A stretch of 64,000 nucleotides of DNA from Microvirga ossetica (GTDB lineage: Bacteria > Pseudomonadota > Alphaproteobacteria > Rhizobiales > Beijerinckiaceae): positions 4,249,501-4,313,500 of the forward strand of contig NZ_CP016616.1 of the NCBI RefSeq assembly GCF_002741015.1, read 5' to 3'. The translations under genes were made by a program, and so were the position numbers. This document shows, piece by piece, positions 28,857-37,651 of the stretch. Every line of letters starts with the position of its first letter. Within the stretch, counting starts at the first letter, position 1. The notes beneath the pieces are model-generated. The model saw only the letters and a program-made list of their open reading frames with translations. It was not told the DNA's origin and did not search any database.

Positions 28857-29999
28857 TCAGCGATCCTTCGGGTCGAGAGCATCGCGCAGGCCGTCGCCGA
28901 TGAAGTTCAGGCAGAAGAGGATCGTGACGAGCGTGATGGAGGGATAGATCAGCATCCAGGTCGCGCCCTGGATGTTCTTGGCGCCTTCTGAAATCAGAAC
29001 GCCGAGGCTGGTGTTCGGCTCCTGGACGCCGAGGCCGAGGAAGGAGAGGAAGCTTTCCAAAAGGATCACCTTCGGCACGAGGAGCGTCATGTAGACCACG
29101 ACGGGTCCGAGCGTGTTGGGGATCACGTGGCGGCGGATGATGCCCTTCGTCTCGACGCCGAGCGCCTCCGCGGCCTGCACGTATTCCTGCCGCTTGATGG
29201 AGAGCGTCTGTCCGCGGACGATGCGTGCCATGTCGAGCCACTCGACCGCGCCGACCGCGATGAACATCAGCACGAAGTTGCGGCCGAAGAACACGACCAG
29301 CATGATCACGAAGAAGATGAAGGGCAGGGAATAGAGAATGTCGACGATGCGCATCATCACGAGATCGACGCGTCCGCCGAGATAGCCGGAGGTCGCGCCG
29401 TAGATCACGCCGATCAGGATCGCGACGAAGGTCGCGAGCAGGCCGATGGCGAGCGAGACCTGGCCCGCCTTCATGGTGCGGGTCAGAAGATCGCGGCCGT
29501 TGGTGTCGGTGCCGAAGATGAAGTGCTGGCGCTTCAGGGGCACGTCAACGACGAGCCGCTGGCCGTCCTGCTGCTTTTCGACGACGCGGGCCGGTCCGAA
29601 CAGGTCCGAGCGCTCGAAATAGGCGAGAAGCCGCTCGTCGATCGGGCGGGCGCTCGAACTCACGAGGGTCATGTGAACCACATCGTTGTCGATGGTGATG
29701 CCCTCGGCCTTTGCCCGAACGCGGGCGCCGATGCGCTCGATGTTCGGCTCGACCTGGTCGGCCTTGGGGTAGGCCTCCAGGCTTGCCGGCACCTTCACGT
29801 AGTCGGGGTAGACCCGGTCGAACGGATGGCCCGTGAAGAACGGCCCGAAGACGCAGGCGAGGGCGACCAGGGCCAGCACGATGATGCTGGTGAGAGCGGC
29901 CCGGTTGCGGATGAGACGTCCGCGGGCCTCGGCCCAGAGGGAACGTCCGGTGATGGGTCCCGTCATGATCTCGACAGGAAGAACGGCGCCTTCAGCCAT
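28857..29999 (-). CDS. oppC: OppC-type peptide ABC permease
   Basis: 380 residues from ATG 29999. First helix at about 35-57, then a large extracytoplasmic insertion (about 58-170, GHPFDRVYPDYVK to QHFIFGTDTNGRDLLTR), then five helices with the EAA loop EALGVETKGIIRRHVIPNTLGP. The long insertion is typical of YejE/OppC relatives in alphaproteobacteria. It lies 8 nt after oppB. Pairs with OppB to import oligopeptides. Confidence 0.9.
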   Translation of the reverse strand: MAEGAVLPVEIMTGPITGRSLWAEARGRLIRNRAALTSIIVLALVALACVFGPFFTGHPFDRVYPDYVKVPASLEAYPKADQVEPNIERIGARVRAKAEGITIDNDVVHMTLVSSSARPIDERLLAYFERSDLFGPARVVEKQQDGQRLVVDVPLKRQHFIFGTDTNGRDLLTRTMKAGQVSLAIGLLATFVAILIGVIYGATSGYLGGRVDLVMMRIVDILYSLPFIFFVIMLVVFFGRNFVLMFIAVGAVEWLDMARIVRGQTLSIKRQEYVQAAEALGVETKGIIRRHVIPNTLGPVVVYMTLLVPKVILLESFLSFLGLGVQEPNTSLGVLISEGAKNIQGATWMLIYPSITLVTILFCLNFIGDGLRDALDPKDR

Positions 30000-30007
30000 G
30001 GGAGATC

Positions 30008-30928
30008 TCACTCGTAGCGAATGCGCGGATCGATAAGGGCGTAGAGAATATCGACCACGAGGTTGAACAGCAGAACGAAGACGGCCACCACGACGACCGT
30101 GCCCATGACGAGCGTGTAATCGCGGTTGAGCGCCCCTTCGACGAAGTAGCGTCCGATGCCCGGCAGACCGAAGATGGTCTCGACCACCACGGAGCCGGTG
30201 AGCAGGGCAGCCGCCGCGGGGCCGAGATAGGATACCACGGGCAGGGCCGCGCCGCGCAGGGCATGAACCACGACGACCCGGGTTGGCAGGCCCAGGGAGC
30301 GCAGGGTGCGGATATGGTTCGAGCGCAGGTTCTCGATCATGGCCGCGCGGGTCATGCGCGAGACGACCGCGATCTGCGGCAGGGCCAGCACCAGCACCGG
30401 GAGGATGAGGTTGCGCAGGTTCCCATTGGCCCATCCGGCGACGGGCAGCCAGGCCAGCGTCAGGCCGAAGACGATCTGGAAGATCGGGGCCACCACGAAG
30501 TTCGGGATGGTCAGGCCCAGAGCGCCTATGCCCGTGACGAAATAGTCGACGGTGCTGTTCTGGCGCATGGCGGCGATGGAGCCGAGGGTGCCGCCGACGA
30601 TAATCGCGAAGGACAGCGCAAGGCCGCCGAGCGTCATCGAGATCGGCAGGCCCCGGGCGAAGAGCTCACCCACGGAGAAGTCGCGCAGGATGAAGGAGGG
30701 CCCGAAATCGCCCCGCATGACGGCGCCGAGATAGAGCCAGTATTGCTGGATCAGCGGCTTGTCGAGCTGATAGATCCGGTTGAGGTTTTCCATCACCTTG
30801 GCCTCGAGAGGCCTCTCCAGATCGAACGGTCCGCCCGGAGCGAGCCGGATCAGGAAGAACGAGATGGTGATGATGATGAAAAGGGTAGGGATGGCCGACA
30901 GGAAACGGCGAAGGATGAAGGAGAGCAC
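30008..30928 (-). CDS. oppB: OppB-type peptide ABC permease
   Basis: 306 residues, six helices: FILRRFLSAIPTLFIIITIS, GDFGPSFILRDFSV (family periplasmic loop), EAA loop RSLGLPTRVVVVHALRGAALPV, VVETIFGLPGIGRYFVEGAL. Second gene of the opp operon, separated from oppA by an 85-nt gap with a hairpin. Confidence 0.92.
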   Translation of the reverse strand: MLSFILRRFLSAIPTLFIIITISFFLIRLAPGGPFDLERPLEAKVMENLNRIYQLDKPLIQQYWLYLGAVMRGDFGPSFILRDFSVGELFARGLPISMTLGGLALSFAIIVGGTLGSIAAMRQNSTVDYFVTGIGALGLTIPNFVVAPIFQIVFGLTLAWLPVAGWANGNLRNLILPVLVLALPQIAVVSRMTRAAMIENLRSNHIRTLRSLGLPTRVVVVHALRGAALPVVSYLGPAAAALLTGSVVVETIFGLPGIGRYFVEGALNRDYTLVMGTVVVVAVFVLLFNLVVDILYALIDPRIRYE

Positions 30929-30970
30929 GGGTAGCTCCTCCTGCTGCTACAGCATAACAGTAAAAGAATA

Positions 30971-30995
30971 GGGCGGCCTGACAAGCAGACCGCCC
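30971..30995 (-). promoter_or_regulatory. Intercistronic hairpin between oppA and oppB
   Basis: GGGCGGCCTG / CAGACCGCCC arms around ACAAG in the gap after the oppA stop. No clear U-run follows in the minus-strand direction, so read-through with reduced permease expression is the likely effect. Confidence 0.55.
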
Positions 30996-31013
30996 CCCTT
31001 ATCAGATTTATTT

Positions 31014-32600
31014 TTACTGCGTCTTCGACAGATACCGCGTCGGATAGACGCCGCGGGTGTTCTGGACGAAGCCCTTGATCTTCGGCGAGATCAGGTTGCT
31101 CTTGCCGTAGTACATGATCGGGATCCAGGGCATGTCCTTCATGAGCATCGCCTCGGCCTGCTTGAGCATGTCGGAGCGCTTCTTGAGGTCCAGCTCCTTG
31201 GCAGCGCCGTCGAGCAGCTTGTCGAACTCCGGATTGTTGTACTTGCCGTAGTTGAAGCCCTTGTTGTCGCTCTTGAGCAGGAACAGGAAGTTGTTCGGAT
31301 CCGAATAATCGGCGATCCAGCCGTAGCGGGCTACATCGAAGTCGCCGCCGTCGCGCAGATGGGCGAAGTGGGTCTTGCCGTCCGTGTTGATGAAGGAGGT
31401 CTCGATGCCGGCCTGCTTCCACTGCTCGGAGATGGCGATCACCGAGTTCCGGTTGTTATCCGTGGTGTTGTAACGGATCTCGACCTTCAGCGGCTTGCCG
31501 GGGCCGAAGCCCGCTTCCGTCAGAAGCTTCTTGGCGGCTTCCTCGCGGTCGATCGGCGACTGGTCCTTGTAGCTCATGTAGGCCGGATCGCCGTAATTGC
31601 CCACGCCCGGAGGCATGAACGAATAGCCCGGCTGCATGGTCTGGCCCCAGATCTGCTCCGCGACAAATTCCCGGTCGACCAGCATGGAGAGGGCCTGGCG
31701 CACCTTCACGTCATTGAAGGGGGCCTTGGAGGAGTTCACGACGAGGTACCAGGTGCCGAGATACGGACCGAGGCGGACCTGATCCTTGAAGCGCTCCTTG
31801 AGCGACTTCATCTGGTCGGCCGGCACGTCGTCGGTGGTGTCGAGCTCGCCGGCCTCATAGCGGCGGACCATGGCGGCGAAGTCCGGGGTCGGGAAGTAGT
31901 TGACCGTGTCGATCTGGACGTTCTTCGCGTCGTAGTAGTTCTCGTTCTTGGCGAGCTTGATGTGGGAGTTCGGCACGAACTCGACGAGCTTGTAGGCGCC
32001 GTTCGTCACCATGTTGCCCGGCTTCACGAAGTCCTTGCCGAACTTCTCGACCGAGGCCTTGTGCACGGGCAGGCTGGTCTGGTGGGTCAGCAGCTCGATG
32101 AAGTAGGGGGTTGGCGACTCGAGGGTGATCTCGACGGTCTTGGCGTCGACGGCCTTCACGCCGAGTTCCTCGGGCTTGCCCTGACCCTTGTTGATCTTCT
32201 CGGCATTCTTGATGGGATAGAGGATGTTGGCGTATTTCGCGCCCGTCGCCGGATCCATGATGCGGCGATAGGAATAAACGAAGTCTTCGGCCGTCACCGG
32301 ATCGCCGTTCGACCATTTCAGGCCATTGCGCAAGGTAAAGCGATAGGTCTTGCCGTCGTCGCCGATTTCCCACTTCTCGGCCTGGCCGGGAACAGCTTCA
32401 CCCTTGGCGCTGTAGGTGACGAGGCCTTCGAGCATGTCGCGCAGGATATGCGCTTCCTGCACGGTCGAGGTCTTGTGGGTGTCGAGCGTCTCGGGCTCGC
32501 CTGAATTGGCGCGGTTGTAGACGGTTTCAGCCGACGCGGCGCCCATGAGGGCGGCCGTGGCGACGGCAGCGAGAGCCGTGCGTTTGATCCATGATGACAT
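31014..32600 (-). CDS. oppA: Oligopeptide-binding protein OppA
   Basis: 528 residues, ABC extracellular solute-binding family 5. The N-terminal signal is RTALAAVATAALMGAASAE. Family motifs: GEPETLDTHKTSTVQEAHIL, WEIGDDGKTYRFTLRNGLKWSNGDPVTAEDFVYSY region, KAPFNDVKVRQALSMLVDREF. It binds peptides and delivers them to OppBC. First gene of the operon; the GGGAACG before the ATG is a weak site. The upstream region has an AT-rich stretch with two inverted repeats, described separately. Confidence 0.93.
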   Translation of the reverse strand: MSSWIKRTALAAVATAALMGAASAETVYNRANSGEPETLDTHKTSTVQEAHILRDMLEGLVTYSAKGEAVPGQAEKWEIGDDGKTYRFTLRNGLKWSNGDPVTAEDFVYSYRRIMDPATGAKYANILYPIKNAEKINKGQGKPEELGVKAVDAKTVEITLESPTPYFIELLTHQTSLPVHKASVEKFGKDFVKPGNMVTNGAYKLVEFVPNSHIKLAKNENYYDAKNVQIDTVNYFPTPDFAAMVRRYEAGELDTTDDVPADQMKSLKERFKDQVRLGPYLGTWYLVVNSSKAPFNDVKVRQALSMLVDREFVAEQIWGQTMQPGYSFMPPGVGNYGDPAYMSYKDQSPIDREEAAKKLLTEAGFGPGKPLKVEIRYNTTDNNRNSVIAISEQWKQAGIETSFINTDGKTHFAHLRDGGDFDVARYGWIADYSDPNNFLFLLKSDNKGFNYGKYNNPEFDKLLDGAAKELDLKKRSDMLKQAEAMLMKDMPWIPIMYYGKSNLISPKIKGFVQNTRGVYPTRYLSKTQ

Positions 32601-32771
32601 CGGACGCGTTCCCTTTCGAATTTTATATCAGAGTCTTGGAATGTTTTCGGTCAGAGCCTGTAGGGCAGTAACCTTGCCCTATTTGTTGATCAATCAACTG
32701 TTTATGTCCAGTACTATCCCAAAATTTTGGAGAAACCTGAAATAACAAAGACTTGAGTATATTTGGGGGCC
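32601..32771 (-). promoter_or_regulatory. oppA promoter region with inverted repeats
   Basis: Two dyads stand out: GTTGAT-CA-ATCAAC at 32685-32698, and GGGCA / TGCCC at 32663-32679. Together with AT-rich flanks these suggest a regulated promoter for the opp operon. The regulator is unknown. Confidence 0.45.
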
Positions 32772-33206
32772 TCAGGCCCCCGTGTCGAAGACCAGCCCGG
32801 CGGCCTCGATCCCGCCTGCGGCGGCAATTTCGTCATTGTCGGAGGTATCGCCCGAAACGCCCACGGAGCCCAGCGTCGCGCCCTGGGCGTCCTTGATCAG
32901 GACTCCGCCCGGAACTGGCACGAGCTGGCCGCCGACGGCATGGGTGGCGGAGGCGATGAAATACGGCCGGTCCACCGCCATCTTGTGCAGCGCGCGCGTG
33001 CCGACGCCGAGGGCCAGGGCGCCGTAGGCCTTGCCCATGGCGATCTCGGCCCGCTTGAGGCTCGTGCCGTCCTCGGCAAGCAGGGCCTTCAGGGCGCCTC
33101 GGGCGTCGTAGACGACCACCGCGAGCGGCTTGAAGGATTTTTCCCGGGCGGTCTTGAGAGTGGCGGCTGCAATCTTCTGAGCTGTATCCAGGGTGAGTTC
33201 GGTCAC
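32772..33206 (-). CDS. GlcG/HbpS-family protein
   Basis: 144 residues, the DUF336/HbpS-GlcG fold: LTLDTAQKIAAATLKTA, PLAVVVYDARGALKALLAEDGTS, AYGALALGVGTRAL, GGVLIKDAQGATLGSVGVSGDTSDNDEIAAAGGIEA. Members bind heme or occur beside oxidative catabolic genes; function here unknown. GTG start at 33206 with GGAGGACA upstream, 45 nt after puuD, so the two are probably co-transcribed; a link to heme or to the cytochrome c tail of PuuD is a guess. Confidence 0.85.
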   Translation of the reverse strand: MTELTLDTAQKIAAATLKTAREKSFKPLAVVVYDARGALKALLAEDGTSLKRAEIAMGKAYGALALGVGTRALHKMAVDRPYFIASATHAVGGQLVPVPGGVLIKDAQGATLGSVGVSGDTSDNDEIAAAGGIEAAGLVFDTGA

Positions 33207-33251
33207 TGGTGTCCTCCATTAATATGATTATTGGCGCAGGGCACAGGGTAG

Positions 33252-34478
33252 CTAGCGGGTGGCGGTGTCCCGTGCTGCCAGCCAGGTTGCCACGGCCTTA
33301 CGCTCGTCCAGGGTCATCTCGGTGATGTTGTTCGGCGGCATGGCATGGGTGAGCACGCTCTGGATGCGGATGATCTCCGCATGGCGGGCGATCTCTTCGG
33401 GCGTGTCGAGGCGCACGCCCTTCGGAGCGGTGACGATGCCCTCCCAGACCGGCTCGGCCGCATGGCACATGGAGCAGCGAGACTGGATCGTGAGGACCGC
33501 CTCATCGAAGGAGGCGGTGACCGCAGCCGGCGTCGTGGCGGCCGGAGCGTTCGACAGGTTGGCGTAGCCGGGCTTGCCGATGATCGATAGCCAGATTGCC
33601 GTCCAGATGCAGAGCGCCGCGACGGCCCAGGTCCACCAGGGGGAGCCCTTGCCGGCATGCTGCGAATTGAAGAAGTGCCGGATGACCGCACCGGCGATCA
33701 CGATCAGCCCGATGATGGCGACTGCATAGCGCGACGACCATGCGAGCGGGTAATGGTTCGACAGCATCAGGAAGATGACGGGCAGGGTCAGGTAGTTGTT
33801 GTGAGTGGAGCGGAGCTTGGCCTCCTTGCCGAGCTTCGGGTCGGGCGAGCGACCGGCCAGCAGTTCGGCAACCACCTTCTTCTGGTTCGGGATGATGATG
33901 AAGAAGACGCTGGCCGACATCCAGGTGGCGATCATCGCGCCGGTATGGAGAAAGGCGGCACGGCCGTTGAAGACTTGGGTGAAGGCGAAGGCGGCAAGAA
34001 GGATATAGACGAAGAGCGCGACGCCGAGAACGTTACCGTTCCTGCCGAGCGGCGAACGGCACAGGCCCTCATAGACGAACCAGCTCACCACGATGCCGCC
34101 GATGCCGATGGCCGGCGCCTGCCAGAACTCGAGGGCGCGGACAGTTGGATCGATAGTGTAGAGATCGGCGTGAAGGTAATAGACCCAGACGATGAGGAAG
34201 AAGCCGCTGATCCAGGTGGAATAGCTTTCCCACTTGAACCAGGTCAGTTCCTTCGGCAATTCGGGCGGCGCAACAAGGTACTTGCGCATGTTGTAGAACC
34301 CGCCGCCATGAACCTGCCACGCCTCGCCGCTTACGCCTTCCGGAAGGCCGTCCCGCTTCTTCAGGCTGAGATCCAAGTGAATGAAGTAGAAGGACGAGCC
34401 GATCCAGGCGATGGCGGTGATCACGTGGGTCCAGCGGATGATCTGGCTGATCCACTCGGAAATCTGCGGGTCGATCAT
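33252..34478 (-). CDS. puuD: Urate hydroxylase PuuD (membrane urate oxidase with cytochrome c tail)
   Basis: 408 residues. Residues 1-305 contain eight or so transmembrane helices with conserved histidines (RWTHVITAIAWIGSSFYFIHLD, GGGFYNMRKY, THNNYLTLP, NHYPLAW). Residues 310-405 are a cytochrome c domain with heme motif CSMCH (335-339) and a Met380 candidate axial ligand. It oxidises urate to 5-hydroxyisourate, passing electrons to the respiratory chain rather than forming H2O2. The gene is divergent from uraH/puuE across 340 nt; together they complete urate to allantoate. Confidence 0.93.
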   Translation of the reverse strand: MIDPQISEWISQIIRWTHVITAIAWIGSSFYFIHLDLSLKKRDGLPEGVSGEAWQVHGGGFYNMRKYLVAPPELPKELTWFKWESYSTWISGFFLIVWVYYLHADLYTIDPTVRALEFWQAPAIGIGGIVVSWFVYEGLCRSPLGRNGNVLGVALFVYILLAAFAFTQVFNGRAAFLHTGAMIATWMSASVFFIIIPNQKKVVAELLAGRSPDPKLGKEAKLRSTHNNYLTLPVIFLMLSNHYPLAWSSRYAVAIIGLIVIAGAVIRHFFNSQHAGKGSPWWTWAVAALCIWTAIWLSIIGKPGYANLSNAPAATTPAAVTASFDEAVLTIQSRCSMCHAAEPVWEGIVTAPKGVRLDTPEEIARHAEIIRIQSVLTHAMPPNNITEMTLDERKAVATWLAARDTATR

Positions 34479-34818
34479 GCAGGTCCTTGGGCGATGGAAA
34501 GAGCGCTTACCCTAGCGCATCGTGCGGAAAAGTGGACTCGGTTTTCGCTGACGCGGCCCTCTGGGTCCGCCCTCGACGATGCGTTCGTCAGGAAGGAGCA
34601 TCGGATGAACCCCAAAAGTGCAGTCCACTTTTGGGTCCGATGCTCTGCGGTGATATCATTTGCGAAAGGCCGGTTTCGCGCTTTTTCAACAGGAAGTCCG
34701 TCCCGATCCTTCGGCCTTTCTGCTGCCGATGCCAGCCGGATGGCTTGACGCCGGGGCGGCAGCCCGAAAGATTTCAGGGACTATTCCCGATCCGGCCATA
34801 CTCTCTCCGCGAGGTTTC
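34479..34818. promoter_or_regulatory. Divergent region puuD / uraH, contains a RIME-like repeat
   Basis: 340 nt without a convincing gene. It contains a mosaic palindromic repeat (34515-34646) and, from 34647 to 34818, the leader of uraH. Promoters for both directions should lie here; none is called. Confidence 0.55.
34515..34646. repeat. RIME-like mosaic palindromic repeat, copy 1
   Basis: Two adjacent palindromes. The first runs from GCGCATCGTGCGGAAAAG to ACGATGCG. The second runs from GAGCATCGGATGAACCCC to GGGTCCGATGCTC (34596-34645). The same design, with matching CGGAAAAGTGG, CCCAAAAGTG and CCACTTTTGGG cores, recurs at 45126-45242. This resembles the intergenic mosaic elements of Rhizobiales. 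Confidence 0.75.
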
Positions 34819-35172
34819 ATGGGACGCCTGTCCACCCACGTTCTGGATACTGCCAACGGCAAGCCCGCCAAGAGCGTCGCCATCGAGCTTTTCGCCATCG
34901 AGGGTGACCAGCGCCGTTCGATCCTTAAGACGACAACCAATGCCGATGGACGCACCGATGCACCGCTGATGATCGGCGAGGCCTTTCGGGTAGGCACTTT
35001 CGAGCTTGTCTTCGACGTGGGGGCCTATTTCCGATCCGTCGCGACCGCCACGGCGGATCCGCCCTTCCTGGATCTCGTGCCGATCCGCTTCACCATCGCC
35101 GAACCCGATGGGCACTACCATGTTCCGCTCCTCGTTTCGCCCTGGAGCTATTCCACCTATCGAGGAAGCTGA
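34819..35172 (+). CDS. uraH: Hydroxyisourate hydrolase
   Basis: 117 residues, transthyretin-like fold. LSTHVLDTANGKPA at the N-terminus (conserved His), GTFELVFDVGAYF, PFLDLVPIRFTI, HYHVPLLVSPW and the diagnostic C-terminus YSTYRGS. Hydrolyses 5-hydroxyisourate to OHCU. ATG 34819 has GAGG 4 nt upstream; upstream open frame is not coding. It is followed after 1 nt by the puuE fusion. Confidence 0.94.
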   Translation: MGRLSTHVLDTANGKPAKSVAIELFAIEGDQRRSILKTTTNADGRTDAPLMIGEAFRVGTFELVFDVGAYFRSVATATADPPFLDLVPIRFTIAEPDGHYHVPLLVSPWSYSTYRGS

Positions 35173-35173
35173 C

Positions 35174-36616
35174 GTGACCGACAGTTCTTATCCCCGCGAC
35201 CTCGTCGGCTACGGCCGCAATCCGCCGCATCCGCGCTGGCCGAACGATGCGCGGATCTGTGTCCAGTTCGTGATCAATTACGAGGAGGGCGGGGAAAACA
35301 ACATCCTCCACGGCGACCGCGCCTCGGAAGCATTCCTGTCGGAGATCGTCGGCGCTCAGGCATGGCTCGGCCAGCGGCACATGAGCATGGAGTCGATCTA
35401 CGAATACGGCTCTAGGGCCGGCTTCTGGCGCCTGTGGCGGATGTTCACCGAGCGCGGCATGCCGGTGACCGTCTACGGCGTCGCCACGGCCCTGATGCGT
35501 AACCCGGAAGCGGTTGCCGCGATGAGGGAAGCCGATTGGGAGATCGCGAGCCACGGCCTCAAATGGATCGATTACCGGGACTTTTCGGCGGAAGAGGAGC
35601 GGGCCCACATGAACGAGGCGATCCGCATCCACACGGAGGCGACGGGCGAGCGCCCGCTCGGCTGGTACACGGGTCGCACCTCCGAGCACACCAATCGCCT
35701 CGTCGCGGAGGAGGGCGGCTTCCTCTACAGCGCCGATTCCTATGCGGACGAATTGCCTTACTGGGAGGCTCACGGCGAAAGGCAGCAGCTGATCGTTCCC
35801 TATACGCTCGATGCCAACGACATGCGCTTCGGCACGCCGCAGGGCTTCAACTCGGGCGATCAGTTCTTCGCCTATCTGAAAGATAGTTTCGACACGCTTT
35901 ATGCGGAAGGCGAGACCGCGCCGAAGATGCTCTCGGTCGGTCTCCATTGCCGTCTCGTCGGCCGTCCCGGGCGCGCCGCGGCGCTCGCCCGTTTCCTCGA
36001 TTACGTCGCTTCTCATGAGAACGTCTGGATCGCCAAGCGCATCGACATCGCCCGGCACTGGATCCGCCGCCACCGTCCCGCCGACGTGAGACCCAGCACC
36101 ATGAACCAGGCTCTGTTCGTCGAGCTTTTCGGCGACATCTTCGAGCATTCGCCTTGGATCGCCGAGCGAACGTACGATGCCGGCCTCGCCACCGGGCAGG
36201 ATACTGCGGAGGGACTTCACGCCGCCATGGTGCGAGTGCTCTCCGAGGCGACGCACGAGCAGAAACTTGCGCTCATCAACGCGCATCCCGATCTTGCCGG
36301 GCGCCTCAAGCTCGCCGACCTCACCGCCGATTCGAGGGGCGAGCAATCCTCCGCCGGGCTCGACACCCTGACCGCGGTAGAGCGCGATCAATTCCTGAAG
36401 CTCAACGATTCCTACAAGCAGAAATTCGGCTTCCCGTTCATCATGGCCGTGAAAGGGCGCTCGAAGGACGAGATCCTGGCTGCCTTCGAGGAGCGGCTGG
36501 ATCATGAGACGGACCAAGAGTTCGAGGCCGCCATCGTGCAGATCGAGTTGATCGCGCTGCTCCGGCTCAAGGAGCGCCTGCCGTCGCTCGCCGATGTCTT
36601 CTCGAGTCTGGCCTGA
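35174..36616 (+). CDS. puuE: Allantoinase (PuuE) fused to OHCU decarboxylase (UraD)
   Basis: 480 residues. Residues 1-305 are the polysaccharide-deacetylase-type, metal-poor allantoinase PuuE (FVINYEEGGENNILHGD, HGLKWIDYRD, GWYTGRTSEHTNRLV, LSVGLHCRLVGRPGR). Residues about 307-480 are OHCU decarboxylase (FVELFGDIFEHSPWIAERTY, catalytic-region INAHPDLAGRL with His371, FPFIMAVKGRSKDEIL). One polypeptide thus converts OHCU to S-allantoin and then to allantoate. Start is GTG 35174 with GAGGAAG upstream. The C-terminus 'LADVFSSLA' is close to the family end, so the fusion is complete. Confidence 0.93.
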   Translation: MTDSSYPRDLVGYGRNPPHPRWPNDARICVQFVINYEEGGENNILHGDRASEAFLSEIVGAQAWLGQRHMSMESIYEYGSRAGFWRLWRMFTERGMPVTVYGVATALMRNPEAVAAMREADWEIASHGLKWIDYRDFSAEEERAHMNEAIRIHTEATGERPLGWYTGRTSEHTNRLVAEEGGFLYSADSYADELPYWEAHGERQQLIVPYTLDANDMRFGTPQGFNSGDQFFAYLKDSFDTLYAEGETAPKMLSVGLHCRLVGRPGRAAALARFLDYVASHENVWIAKRIDIARHWIRRHRPADVRPSTMNQALFVELFGDIFEHSPWIAERTYDAGLATGQDTAEGLHAAMVRVLSEATHEQKLALINAHPDLAGRLKLADLTADSRGEQSSAGLDTLTAVERDQFLKLNDSYKQKFGFPFIMAVKGRSKDEILAAFEERLDHETDQEFEAAIVQIELIALLRLKERLPSLADVFSSLA

Positions 36617-36692
36617 TCGGAACCGTTGGCACAACCACGCGTCTTCATCACAGCTTGGCCATCGTAAGCCAAGTGGCCAAGAGGAGGACGAC

Positions 36693-37139
36693 ATGGGTCT
36701 GTTCAAGTTCATCAAAGAGGCGGGCGCCAAGATCTTTGGCGGAAGCGCCGCTGCCGCAACTCCCGAGAAGCTGCAGCAGGAGGTTCAGGGTCATGGCTTC
36801 GATGCAACCAAGCTCGGGATCCAGGTCGAGGGCGACAAGGTGAAACTGTCGGGTCAGGCCACCAACCAGGAGGAAGCCGAGAAGATCATCCTCTCCCTTG
36901 GCAACACCTACGGCGTGGCCGAGGTCGACACTTCCGAGCTCAAGGTGCAGCAGCCATCCTCTCCCTCGACCATGTACACGGTCCAGAAGGGCGATACTCT
37001 CTGGGAGATCGCCGAGAAGCATTACGGCAAGGGCAAGGGCGCGAAATATACGGAAATCGTCAAGGCCAATTCGCCGCCGGTCAAGGATCCCGATCTGATC
37101 CAGCCGGGTTGGGTGCTCCGGATCCCGCCGCTGGCCTAA
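36693..37139 (+). CDS. kbp: Kbp-like BON + LysM protein (potassium-binding)
   Basis: 148 residues, matching E. coli Kbp/YgaU in size. BON domain (LQQEVQGHGFDATKLGIQVEGDKVKLSGQATNQEEAEKII) and LysM domain (YTVQKGDTLWEIAEKHYGKG, IVKANSPPVKDPDLIQPGWVLRIP). Kbp binds K+ in the cytoplasm. GAGGAGG precedes ATG 36693. It is followed by a hairpin with a U-tract, so likely monocistronic in part. Confidence 0.92.
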   Translation: MGLFKFIKEAGAKIFGGSAAAATPEKLQQEVQGHGFDATKLGIQVEGDKVKLSGQATNQEEAEKIILSLGNTYGVAEVDTSELKVQQPSSPSTMYTVQKGDTLWEIAEKHYGKGKGAKYTEIVKANSPPVKDPDLIQPGWVLRIPPLA

Positions 37140-37153
37140 ACCGCGATTGCGCT

Positions 37154-37200
37154 CCTCCCTGCCAAGCCGGTATGAGTGGCTCCTCGCAGGGAGGATTTTT
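37154..37200 (+). terminator. Hairpin with T5 tail after kbp, overlapping the rhodanese ribosome site
   Basis: CCTCCCTGC (37154-37162) pairs with GCAGGGAGG (37186-37194), followed by A and TTTTT. The 3' arm contains GGGAGG, the Shine-Dalgarno of the rhodanese gene whose ATG is at 37202. It can act as a terminator or sequester the ribosome site. Confidence 0.65.
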
Positions 37201-37201
37201 C

Positions 37202-37519
37202 ATGAGTGAAGCGCCGAAGGTCATCGATCTCGACCGCGAGGCCGTCAAGCAGGGGCTCCGCGAAGGCTCGTTCGTGCTGGTCGATGTGCGCGAGCCTCAT
37301 GAATTCGCTGCCGGACACATTCCGGGCGCCGTGTCCCAACCCCTCTCGACCTTCGACCCCTCCGCGCTGCCCCAGGGCAAGCGGGTGGTCTTCTCCTGCG
37401 CCGCCGGCGTCCGCTCGGTCAGGGCGCTCGAATTCGCGCAAGGGGCCGGTCTCGATATCCGCGAGCACTACAAGGGCGGCTTCAAGGACTGGGCCGCCGC
37501 GGGCGAACCGGTCGAATAG
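37202..37519 (+). CDS. Single-domain rhodanese-like sulfurtransferase
   Basis: 105 residues. LVDVREPHEFAAGHIPGAVSQPLS is the entry motif and VVFSCAAGVRSVRAL has the persulfide cysteine (C64) with a CxxGxR-like loop. Cytoplasmic. It moves sulfur from thiosulfate or persulfide to thiophiles, in vivo acceptor unknown. Small, complete, start chosen from GGGAGG 8 nt before ATG. Confidence 0.88.
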   Translation: MSEAPKVIDLDREAVKQGLREGSFVLVDVREPHEFAAGHIPGAVSQPLSTFDPSALPQGKRVVFSCAAGVRSVRALEFAQGAGLDIREHYKGGFKDWAAAGEPVE

Positions 37520-37651
37520 GTCATCGGCGGCTCTTCACATAGATTTGTTCTAAGGTGGAGTGCTCAAGCTTGGCGAGATGTGCGCTAATGCCGGCCCGCT
37601 GACGACGGTTCGTAGGGACACCGTCGAATCGCGCCCATGAGGGAAGAACAT

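Noticed and set aside
34515..34646. The repeat as a small RNA gene
   Set aside because: Strong hairpins, but the same sequence recurs at 45126 in a different context, which fits a dispersed intergenic repeat.
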